Shown here: piece by piece, positions 1 through 6,840 of the stretch
How positions within the stretch are numbered: position 1 is the first letter of the stretch
Layout: every line of letters begins with the position of its first letter
Assembly (NCBI GenBank): GCA_002498845.1
Contig: DAJC01000022.1
Location: forward strand, 328 to 16,395
Source: Thermoplasmatales archaeon UBA509
GTDB taxonomy: Archaea > Thermoplasmatota > Thermoplasmata > Thermoplasmatales > Thermoplasmataceae
DNA length: 16,068 nt
Direction: 5' to 3'
The notes under the pieces: model-generated
The model's input: the letters and a program-made list of their open reading frames with translations, nothing else
Databases searched by the model: none
What the model was told of the DNA's origin: nothing
Position numbers and translations under genes: made by a program

Positions 1-276
1 GAAAAAAGCATTCATCTGGAAAAATGGCCACTTCCTTCCGGAAACATTTCGGAGAAGAGTGGTGCGGCCGAGTTTGGATATATTCTGCAGGTCCTGTCTG
101 CCGTCCGATCATTCAAGACATCGAAAAAGCTATCAATGGGCAGTCACATTGATTCACTGACCATAATGGGGGATAAGTCCATACTTGAAAGGTACAGGGA
201 AGAGGTAATGGCCGTGATGAATATCGGCAGCCTCAGCTTCCAGCAATCCCAGGAACTTCAGGTCAGGGAAGGGTAA
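1..276 (+). CDS. valS: Valyl-tRNA synthetase, C-terminal fragment (5' end outside window)
   Basis: The frame is open from base 1 to a TAA at 274-276 and gives the last 91 residues of a longer protein. The fragment begins with a class I synthetase-like stretch (SIHLEKWP) and continues into a helical segment with FKTSKKLSMG. This matches the C-terminal anticodon-binding domain of archaeal ValRS, where a helix rich in basic residues is followed by a short beta segment (HIDSLTIMG). ValRS charges tRNA-Val in the cytoplasm. The HIGH and KMSKS motifs would lie upstream of the window, so the family call rests on the tail alone; IleRS, which has a related C-terminal domain, is the main alternative. 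The next gene starts 3 bases after the stop, so the two are probably co-transcribed. Confidence 0.6.
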   Translation, partial: EKSIHLEKWPLPSGNISEKSGAAEFGYILQVLSAVRSFKTSKKLSMGSHIDSLTIMGDKSILERYREEVMAVMNIGSLSFQQSQELQVREG

Positions 277-279
277 GAA

Positions 280-813
280 ATGTTCAGGCCCGTAAGGAAA
301 AGAATAGTGAGAATAGCCGCCATAATACTCATAGTTTCGGTCATTCTCTTCTCGTATTCTGTCTATTCCATTGAGAGCAACGTTTCCACTCACCGTAATG
401 TATCAGTTCTACCGGGATCAGCGTCATCCGTTTCCATCAGAGAGGATAATGTGCAGGCCGGCAATGATCTGGAATACATCATAGCATCACATAACGGCAC
501 TGACATAAATATCACGGCTTACATGCTTTCTCCAGGCGGTGTTCACAGCGGATCTCTCTCAATAATTAACATAAACCAGGGATCAAAGGTTTTTGTGGCA
601 GATTCATCGGGCAACTGGACACTTGTCATAACCAACAATGCCCACACGTCAGCTGTAGTGGATGTGACAATTACGAATATTGGCTACCTCTATCTCATAG
701 GGGCAATATTTGGTTTCATTCTCCTCATAGTGGGAATAGTAATGATAGGGCTGAATTCATACGCAAGATTAGCTGAAAGAAGAAGGGAAAAGAACAGGGG
801 ATTCTCTGAGTGA
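280..813 (+). CDS. Small two-span membrane protein with an extracytoplasmic beta-rich domain
   Basis: This 177-residue protein belongs to no family I recognise. A basic N-terminus (RPVRKR) leads into a hydrophobic segment at about residues 10-30. About 105 polar residues follow, rich in Ser, Asn, Val and Ile, with the alternating pattern of beta strands. A second hydrophobic segment lies at about 136-158, and the tail is strongly basic (LAERRREKNR). The charge pattern places both ends in the cytoplasm and the middle domain outside. That domain has five N-x-S/T sequons (N34, N40, N72, N77, N112), consistent with N-glycosylation at the surface of a wall-less archaeon. ATG at 280 lies 3 bases after the upstream stop, so translation is probably coupled. 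The stop lies 4 bases from the stop of the convergent glutamine synthetase gene, with no room for a conventional terminator. Confidence 0.8.
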   Translation: MFRPVRKRIVRIAAIILIVSVILFSYSVYSIESNVSTHRNVSVLPGSASSVSIREDNVQAGNDLEYIIASHNGTDINITAYMLSPGGVHSGSLSIININQGSKVFVADSSGNWTLVITNNAHTSAVVDVTITNIGYLYLIGAIFGFILLIVGIVMIGLNSYARLAERRREKNRGFSE

Positions 814-817
814 AAGG

Positions 818-2152
818 TCAGAGAATAGGAAGGTACCTGTCCAGTTCCCATTTTGTGACATAGGATCTGAAAGCATCCCACTCCCGCTGCTTCACGGTTA
901 TGAAGTTCTCAAAGACATGATCCCCGAGGATATCCTTCATGAGCTTGCTGTTCCGGAAGTGGTGCAGAGCTTCCCCAAGGCTCTCAGGCATGGACTGTAT
1001 TCCATGCTTGACGCGCTCCTCTGCGGTCATGTGGAATATGTCTTTTTCCACGGGCTCTGGCGGCTTTATGTTGTGCTCAATGCCGTCAAGGCCGCACCCA
1101 AGGATCACGGCAAACTGCAGATAGGGGTTCCCAGCAGAATCCGGGCATCTGAGTTCCATTCTCTTCCTCATTCCGTTTCCCGCAGGCACCCTGACAAGTG
1201 CCGATCTGTTCTTGTTTGCCCATGAAATATAAACCGGTGCCTCATAACCAGGGATGAGCCTCTTGTATGAGTTTACCCACGAAGCAAGCACTGCAGATGC
1301 CTGATTCACGTTCTTGAGTATGCCTCCGAGGTAGTGCATTCCAAGATCGCTGAGGCCATATTTCGTCCCTGCATCATAGAAGAGGTTCTCCTTTTCGCCC
1401 GTGGACATTATGCTCTGGTGAACATGCATACCCGATCCATTGACCCCGTTGATTGGTTTTGGCATGAACGTGGCATACATTCCATGGTTCTGCGCAACAT
1501 TCTTTATGATGCTTTTGAGCATTGCAACCCTGTCTGCCATTACAAGCGCCTGACCGTATCTGAGATCGATCTCATGCTGGCCGTAGGCCACTTCATGGTG
1601 AGCAGCCTCAGGCTGATAGCCCAGGTTGTACATTGATCTCAGGATATCCTGCCTTATCTCATTCGCTGCATCGATAGGGGTATTGTCGAAATATCCGCCA
1701 TAGTCACTTGGAATTGCGGTTGGGTTACCCTGGCTGTCCCTTTTGAATACAAAGAATTCAAACTCTGGTCCCACAAAGAAATCCATGTCCTTCTTGTGGA
1801 GCTTCTCAAGCACTCTCTCAAGGGCATATCTTGGATCTCCGGGAAATCTTGTGCCTTCAGGAGTGAATACATTGCAGATGAATCTTGCAGTCCTAACATC
1901 CTTTGTACTTTCAGGAAGGATAGCATATGTATTCAGGTCTGGATGGGCCCTCATATCAGATTCCTCAATCTGTGCGTACCCTGCCACCGAACTTCCGTCA
2001 AAAACAACACCTTCTGTCAGTGCGCTCTCGAAACGGTTTTTAGGAACAGTTAGGGTTTTTACGGCCCCAACTATATCCATGAACTGAAGTTGCAAAAACT
2101 CAATATTATCCTGCTTTAGCCGGTCAAGGGCGAATTTAACATCCTCTTCCAT
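818..2152 (-). CDS. glnA: Glutamine synthetase, type I (alpha class)
   Basis: This enzyme makes glutamine from glutamate, ammonia and ATP in the cytoplasm and would be the main ammonia-assimilation route. Numbering is from the ATG at 2152 (444 residues, the usual length for GSI-alpha). Visible landmarks are the FDGSS loop, the metal-binding E130/E132 in GPEFEFF, E187 and E194 (HHEVA, QHEIDL), the GMHVHQS ATP/metal segment around H243, NKNRSALVRVP, and ELRCPDSAGNPY. No beta-class insertion is present, and the adenylylation tyrosine is replaced by Phe (DIFHM), so covalent control is not expected. Position 61 is Gln where Bacillus GSI-alpha has the feedback arginine Arg62. A TTG at 2158 would add two residues. 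I prefer the ATG because a TTAAATAAC element lies about 27 bases upstream, which makes a leaderless ATG transcript. The gene is convergent with the membrane-protein gene. Confidence 0.96.
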   Translation of the reverse strand: MEEDVKFALDRLKQDNIEFLQLQFMDIVGAVKTLTVPKNRFESALTEGVVFDGSSVAGYAQIEESDMRAHPDLNTYAILPESTKDVRTARFICNVFTPEGTRFPGDPRYALERVLEKLHKKDMDFFVGPEFEFFVFKRDSQGNPTAIPSDYGGYFDNTPIDAANEIRQDILRSMYNLGYQPEAAHHEVAYGQHEIDLRYGQALVMADRVAMLKSIIKNVAQNHGMYATFMPKPINGVNGSGMHVHQSIMSTGEKENLFYDAGTKYGLSDLGMHYLGGILKNVNQASAVLASWVNSYKRLIPGYEAPVYISWANKNRSALVRVPAGNGMRKRMELRCPDSAGNPYLQFAVILGCGLDGIEHNIKPPEPVEKDIFHMTAEERVKHGIQSMPESLGEALHHFRNSKLMKDILGDHVFENFITVKQREWDAFRSYVTKWELDRYLPIL

Positions 2153-2175
2153 GCTCAAGCTAATTTTAGGTGCGC

Positions 2176-2184
2176 TTAAATAAC
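2176..2184 (-). promoter_or_regulatory. TATA box of glnA
   Basis: Read on the minus strand the element is GTTATTTAA, centred about 27 bases before the ATG at 2152. That is the archaeal TATA-to-start-site distance, so the mRNA probably begins at or within a few bases of the ATG. No Shine-Dalgarno sequence precedes the ATG, which agrees with a leaderless message. Confidence 0.55.
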
Positions 2185-2241
2185 TTTAGTTTCAAGCCGG
2201 TTAAATTTGTGAGAAATTTCTTCATTGCTTCGACATAACGT

Positions 2242-2254
2242 ATACCGCCGGTAT
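2242..2254. repeat. Perfect palindrome ATACCG-C-CGGTAT
   Basis: Two 6-base arms pair perfectly around a single central C, about 90 bases before the glnA start. This is the usual size of an archaeal regulator operator, but it lies well upstream of the TATA box. No second copy was noticed in the window. A role in glnA control is a guess. Confidence 0.3.
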
Positions 2255-2472
2255 TCTGTGAAGTGCGTTGGTTTTCCGCGAACAGGAAATATGGGTTGCA
2301 GTATTTCCAGATTGTAAGGGTTGAATTCCGACAGGCCGCAGATTCAGTCCTGATCATTTTTTTCGCACCTACATAAGTTATCAGATGAACCCGCGGAAAT
2401 CAACCCGGAAGGCAAAGAGTGTCAGGAAAGCCTTTTCACCCCAGTCGCAAATCTATATTTGAGGTAATTAAG

Positions 2473-2568
2473 ATGTTTGGAAAGCTTAAGATGAAAGTGG
2501 ACGAGATTGACATACAGAAGATAAAGGTAAGGACCGAACTTGCCACCACATCATATTGTGTCGATTAA
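2473..2568 (+). CDS. Possible small protein or remnant, 31 codons
   Basis: An ATG at 2473 opens a 31-codon frame starting MFGKLKMKVDEIDIQKIKV, preceded by GAGGT at 2461-2465, a plausible Shine-Dalgarno match with 7 bases of spacing. CTATATTT at 2453-2460 resembles a TATA box but is too close to serve a start at 2473. The first 20 residues have the charged, helical look of a real cytoplasmic N-terminus. The last ten lose that character, as if a longer gene had been cut off. The frame overlaps the end of the convergent TPR gene by 4 bases. It could be a genuine small protein, a truncated gene start, or chance. Confidence 0.2.
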   Translation: MFGKLKMKVDEIDIQKIKVRTELATTSYCVD

Positions 2569-3884
2569 TTTGCATTGTTAATAAATTCATCATATTTATC
2601 CCTCACACCCAAGTCTTTTAATAACAGCCCGAATTGTTTTTCTTTTTTAGCTACAATATCATCTTGATAACCGTATTTTTTCATGATTTTGATATAAACT
2701 CCATAACCCTCTGCAATGAGCACATACTGTTTTTTGATCATGTAATTCTGTCTCATCTTTTCTAAGTTTATATCTGCAGATTTCAGGTCCTTAGTAGCCA
2801 CGTCATAGGCCATGAATGCCTGATAACTCATCCCAAGACCACGTGTATCAAAATTTCTTCTGAAGTAATCAAATGCTTTTTCGATGTATTCATAGGCATC
2901 ACCAGCTCTTTTCGTGTAAAGATATATCATGGCGATATTCAGACCGGATAGGTGCTGAAGTCTTTCATTTCCGGTCCGGATAGCCAGATGGTTAGATTCT
3001 ATGACCGATTCAATCGCAGCATCGTAATCTCCAATGGAAAGAAGTACGGAAGATTCGTTCTGATAACAGTACTGCAAATGTTGTTCATCATTCCTGGAAG
3101 TAAAGTACTGAATAGCTTGGTGATTTAGCGAAAAAAATTCCTTGAGGTTGCCCATCCTAGCCAAGGTGAGTGCCTCGTTCATTTTTACTTGGTTCATTCC
3201 GGTTTGGTCATTCACTTCATTGAACAAAAGAAGAGCCTCCTCGAAATACTGCATCGATGAGTCAACATCTCCCGAGTAGCCATAATATGATCCCATTCCG
3301 AGATGTGCCTTTGCCGAAGTTATAATGTCATCTGCAACCTCTGCATAATGAATCGATTTTTCAAAATGATTCCTGGCAAATTCAATATCCATACGATAAA
3401 GGTTGATTGATCCATATATCTGATGTGCCCTCCCTAGAAGTTTAGGATCATTTTTCTTAGAGCCGATCTCTATAAGGCTCGATCCAAGATCAAGTGCACG
3501 GTTGAAATTGCCTGCTTTCAGGAAATAATCTGCAAGTATGTAGGTTTCCTCAGATAATCCCTCCTTGCCGGCAAGGTAATTCTCGAGATAGCCTCTTATG
3601 AGTTCAATGATCTTTTCATTGTTTTTCATGTAGTCCTTTGTCAGCCCGTTCTCAAAAATATCAATTCCGAGTTTTGTGGGCTTCAGGCTTATGCGATCTC
3701 CCTCGTCGTATGAAATGTATATCCAGTCCAGATCCCTCATGAACTGCAGGATGGGCATGGATTTCTGGTCACCGTATACATTGAAATCCAGATCTTCAAG
3801 CTTCTTGAACTCTTCTTCCGGGATCAGGTGCCTGGCTAGAAGTTTGATTCCAGCGGGCGCAGATATATACATAGCAACGTGCAT
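2565..3884 (-). CDS. Winged-helix-like N-terminus plus TPR-repeat protein
   Basis: This is a 439-residue soluble protein. Residues 1-80 are short helices followed by a probable beta hairpin (DWIYISYDEGDRISLKPT) and resemble a winged-helix domain. From about residue 95 to the end run seven to eight helical repeats spaced about 40 residues apart, with TPR signatures such as AKAHLGMGSYYGYSGDVDSS, GNFNRALDL and GDYDAAIE. The 40-residue period resembles TPR scaffolds of signalling or regulatory proteins that bind peptides or partner proteins. The ligand and target are unknown. The gene is visibly richer in A/T, especially at third positions, than aconitase or glutamine synthetase beside it, which may mean transfer or relaxed codon selection. 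ATG codons at 3884 and 3872 are both possible starts; TATA-like AT tracts lie upstream at about 3890-3926. It is downstream of and co-directional with aconitase, separated by 57 bases. Confidence 0.85.
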   Translation of the reverse strand: MHVAMYISAPAGIKLLARHLIPEEEFKKLEDLDFNVYGDQKSMPILQFMRDLDWIYISYDEGDRISLKPTKLGIDIFENGLTKDYMKNNEKIIELIRGYLENYLAGKEGLSEETYILADYFLKAGNFNRALDLGSSLIEIGSKKNDPKLLGRAHQIYGSINLYRMDIEFARNHFEKSIHYAEVADDIITSAKAHLGMGSYYGYSGDVDSSMQYFEEALLLFNEVNDQTGMNQVKMNEALTLARMGNLKEFFSLNHQAIQYFTSRNDEQHLQYCYQNESSVLLSIGDYDAAIESVIESNHLAIRTGNERLQHLSGLNIAMIYLYTKRAGDAYEYIEKAFDYFRRNFDTRGLGMSYQAFMAYDVATKDLKSADINLEKMRQNYMIKKQYVLIAEGYGVYIKIMKKYGYQDDIVAKKEKQFGLLLKDLGVRDKYDEFINNAN

Positions 3885-3941
3885 TAAAAGTTATATGAAT
3901 AAAAAGATTGCTATAATTGAAAATTTAAGATGCGAAATTTT

Positions 3942-6644
3942 TCAGTTGGCTCTGAGGATTTTTCCCAGCACAAACTGAAGTATTCCGCCACTGGCAAGGT
4001 ATTCCGCCTCAACAGGGGTATCAACACGAAGCGTAACCTCTGTGGTTTTCCTGTCGTTGGATCCTGTCGGGTAATACCTGAATGTAGCCTTTCCAAGCGG
4101 CTTTATTCCCTGGTCAAAGATGATATCCATGGGCTTGCTGAAGTCCACCTTAAGGCTGACATATATCTCTCCCTGCCTGAACTGCAGGGGAACAATACCC
4201 ATCCCAACCAGGTTGCTCCTGTGGATCCTCTCATATCCGGTGGCAACCACTGCCTTCACGCCAAGAAGGAACGGCCCTTTTGCTGCCCAGTCCCTGGAGC
4301 TTCCGGTTCCGTACTGGTCACCGGCAAGAACGATTTCCGGGACATTTTCCTTCATGTACTGCATGGCAACATCGAATACGCTACCTTCCTTTCCATCCGG
4401 GAAATGAACAGAGAAGCCCCCTTCTTTCTTCACCATCAGATTCTTTATCCTGTTGTTTGCAAAGGTGCCCCTCATCATCACCTCATGGTTACCTCTCCGG
4501 GATCCATAGGAATTGAAGTCTGCAGGCATGACGCCCCTTTCCATCAGGTATTTCCCTGCAGGTGTGTCCTTGCTGAATGATCCAGCTGGAGAAATGTGAT
4601 CAGTGGTGACAGAATCACCCAGGACCAGTAGGGGCCTGGCGTCCAGTATTTCGCTGTACTCAATCTCCGTGTCCGGGTTGAAGTTGTCGAAGAATGGCGG
4701 CTTCCTTATGTAAGTGCTTTTCTCATCCCATGCATATGTCTTTCCGGTCGGTGCCTCCATGGCTTTCCATTTCGGGTTGTATTCATCCAGATTCCTGTAC
4801 TTTTCCAGGAACATTTCCCTGCTGATGGAACCCTTCATGGCAGAAAGTATCTCATCTGATGTTGGCCATATATCCTTCAGGAAAACCGGCTTTCCATCGC
4901 TTCCCAGCCCAAGAGGCTCACTGTCCATGTCGATGGTGACCCTCCCTGCCAGGGCAAAAGCAACCACCAGTGGAGGCGACATAAGGTAGTTCGCCTTCAC
5001 GTTCCTATGAATCCTTGCCTCAAAGTTCCTGTTGCCCGAAAGAACGGCAGCAGTGCTCATGTTATCGCTGACGATGGCACGTTCAATGCTTTCATTCAGG
5101 GGGCCGCTGTTTCCAATGCAGGTGGTGCAGCCGAAACCCACAAGCTCAAAGCCAAGCTTGTCCAGATATTCCTGCAGTCCAGCCTTTTTGAGGTATTCCG
5201 ATACAACTCTTGATCCGGGAGCAAGGCTCGTTTTCACCTTCGGGTTAACCCTGAGCCCTTTCTGGACGGCCTTCTTTGCAAGAAGTCCCGCGCCAAGCAT
5301 CACGTAAGGATTGCTGGTATTTGTGCAGCTAGTGATGGCTGCAATGACCACATCCCCTTCCGTCAGGGTCTCGTCTTTGCCATTGATCTTAACAGGGGCT
5401 GATTTCAGGATGACCTGCTTCTGGGATCTGCTTCCTGTCTCCATGACAGAACCGCTCTGCTCCATGAACGCCAGGAAATTGTCCCCAATCCTTCCAAGAT
5501 CAACTCTCTGCTGAGGAAGGCTGGGCCCGGAAACACTGGGTTTAACCGTACCCAGATCAAGCTCTATGACCCTTGAATATTCAACATCGTTCTGTGAGCC
5601 AAAAAGACCCTGGGCCTTGAAGTACTTCTCTATGAGATCAACCTGTTCCTCATCTCTTCCGGTTAGTTTCAGGTACTCAATGGTCTGTTCGTCCACCGGA
5701 AACATGGCAACAGTGGCTCCATATTCAGGGCACATGTTTGACACTGTGGCCCTGTCTGGTATGGTCAGTGACTTTATTCCATCACCGAAAAATTCAAGGA
5801 ATTTGTCAACGACCTTGTTCTTCCTGAGAAGTTCAGTTATGGTGAGAACCATGTCGGTTGAGGTCACGCCCGGCCTCAGTTTGCCCGTGAGCTTTACGCC
5901 GATGACCTCTGGAGTCTTGAAGGTGACGGGCTGATCAAGCATGGCCGCTTCAGCTTCTATTCCGCCAACTCCCCATCCTACAACTCCCAGGCCGTCTATC
6001 ATTGTTGTATGTGAATCCGTCCCAACAAGGGTGTCAGGATATGCCCAGAGATCATTGCCTGATTTCCTTGTCATGACCACCTTGGCCAGGTATTCAAGGT
6101 TGACCTGGTGAATGATGCCTACTGATGGTGGCACTATGCGCATGTTGTGGAATGCATTCTGTGCCCACTTCAGGAAACGGTATCTTTCCCCGTTCCTCTC
6201 GAATTCCTTATCCACATTCTCCTGGAGTGCATTGGTTTCACCGTAGAAATCAACCTGGACCGAATGGTCAATGACAAGATCAACAGGGACCTGCGGGTTG
6301 ATTACCTCAGGGTCTTTCCCGGCAGCCCTGGCGGCATCGCGCATTGCCGCAAGATCCACAACTGCAGGTACCCCTGTGAAATCCTGCATCACAACCCGGG
6401 CAACCTTGAAGGGAATTTCACTGTCTGAGGGCTTTGCAGCGTTCCACTTCAGCAGGTTTTCCACATCGCTCTCCGTGACAGTCTTGCCGTCGATGTTCCT
6501 GATGAGTGATTCAAGAATGATCCTCACGGGGTAAGGAAGCCTGGAAATTCTGTGCCCATCCTTTTCAAGTTCCTTCAGAGAATAAAATTTGTATTCTTTT
6601 CCACCCGCCTTTAAAACCGATATTTTCTGGAATTTAGAACTCAT
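3942..6644 (-). CDS. acnA: Aconitate hydratase (AcnA/IRP1 type)
   Basis: Aconitase interconverts citrate and isocitrate in the TCA cycle. The 900-residue length matches AcnA (891 in E. coli). The three [4Fe-4S] ligands are C440 in TSCTNTSNP and C506/C509 in GFGCTTCIGNSG. Other markers are DSHTTMIDGLGV, the swivel-domain DSVTTDHISPAGS, and GTGSSRDWAAKGP, which carries substrate-binding Ser/Arg residues. The N-terminus (KFQKISVLKAGGKEYKFYSL) aligns with AcnA from the ATG at 6644. An upstream in-frame ATG at 6665 would add seven poorly matching residues. A weak TATA-like TCATAATTA at 6671-6679 sits about 30 bases before 6644, consistent with a leaderless start there. It is divergent from gluconate dehydratase and shares a control region full of palindromes. 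The final residues (FVLGKILRAN) are typical, so the gene is intact. Confidence 0.96.
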   Translation of the reverse strand: MSSKFQKISVLKAGGKEYKFYSLKELEKDGHRISRLPYPVRIILESLIRNIDGKTVTESDVENLLKWNAAKPSDSEIPFKVARVVMQDFTGVPAVVDLAAMRDAARAAGKDPEVINPQVPVDLVIDHSVQVDFYGETNALQENVDKEFERNGERYRFLKWAQNAFHNMRIVPPSVGIIHQVNLEYLAKVVMTRKSGNDLWAYPDTLVGTDSHTTMIDGLGVVGWGVGGIEAEAAMLDQPVTFKTPEVIGVKLTGKLRPGVTSTDMVLTITELLRKNKVVDKFLEFFGDGIKSLTIPDRATVSNMCPEYGATVAMFPVDEQTIEYLKLTGRDEEQVDLIEKYFKAQGLFGSQNDVEYSRVIELDLGTVKPSVSGPSLPQQRVDLGRIGDNFLAFMEQSGSVMETGSRSQKQVILKSAPVKINGKDETLTEGDVVIAAITSCTNTSNPYVMLGAGLLAKKAVQKGLRVNPKVKTSLAPGSRVVSEYLKKAGLQEYLDKLGFELVGFGCTTCIGNSGPLNESIERAIVSDNMSTAAVLSGNRNFEARIHRNVKANYLMSPPLVVAFALAGRVTIDMDSEPLGLGSDGKPVFLKDIWPTSDEILSAMKGSISREMFLEKYRNLDEYNPKWKAMEAPTGKTYAWDEKSTYIRKPPFFDNFNPDTEIEYSEILDARPLLVLGDSVTTDHISPAGSFSKDTPAGKYLMERGVMPADFNSYGSRRGNHEVMMRGTFANNRIKNLMVKKEGGFSVHFPDGKEGSVFDVAMQYMKENVPEIVLAGDQYGTGSSRDWAAKGPFLLGVKAVVATGYERIHRSNLVGMGIVPLQFRQGEIYVSLKVDFSKPMDIIFDQGIKPLGKATFRYYPTGSNDRKTTEVTLRVDTPVEAEYLASGGILQFVLGKILRAN

Positions 6645-6681
6645 GAATATCCATTGATAATCCATTCACTCTAATTATGAT

Positions 6682-6752
6682 TTTCCAGCGGTTTCAGGAT
6701 AATCTGGAAATATTTTCATGAAAACATTATAATGCATGACTGATGTGCACAT
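6682..6752. promoter_or_regulatory. Cluster of palindromes in the acnA/gnaD divergent control region
   Basis: Three perfect palindromes lie within 40 bases: TTTTCATGAAAA at 6713-6724, CATTATAATG at 6725-6734 (abutting the first), and ATGTGCACAT at 6743-6752. Beside them an inverted repeat with 7-base arms (TTTCCAG 6682-6688, CTGGAAA 6704-6710) spans the acnA upstream side. CATTATAATG could also act as a TATA element. The arrangement suggests one or more dimeric regulators controlling both genes; no family can be named from the sequence. Confidence 0.45.
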
Positions 6753-6810
6753 TTGTCCATGACAGAGCTGACAATGGGTTCAATGAATGAAATAGGTTTT
6801 TTCCTGATAT

Positions 6811-6820
6811 GTTTAAGTAC
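6811..6820 (+). promoter_or_regulatory. TATA box of gluconate dehydratase
   Basis: GTTTAAGTAC is centred about 26 bases before the ATG at 6841, so the mRNA should start at or next to the start codon. No Shine-Dalgarno sequence is present between the box and the ATG. The core TTTAAG also occurs in the glnA promoter. Confidence 0.6.
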
Positions 6821-6840
6821 AATCCCGGTGATTCACTATT

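Larger units (their letters stand above)
2159..2564. other. Intergenic region between glnA and the TPR gene
   Basis: This roughly 400-base stretch carries the glnA promoter at its left end and a perfect 6+1+6 palindrome at 2242-2254. At its right end is a possible small reading frame (2473-2568). A minus-strand frame of 63 codons (2166-2357) runs through the glnA promoter, and its composition does not resemble a protein. I see no RNA gene or mobile element. Confidence 0.5.

Noticed and set aside
2166..2357. 63-codon minus-strand frame upstream of glnA, with AGGTG before its ATG
   Set aside because: It covers the glnA TATA box and the upstream palindrome, its residue composition does not look like a protein, and no domain or membrane segment is visible.
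3930..4580. 216-codon plus-strand frame opposite the aconitase gene
   Set aside because: Aconitase is unmistakable on the other strand. The frame is an antisense shadow with no recognisable features.
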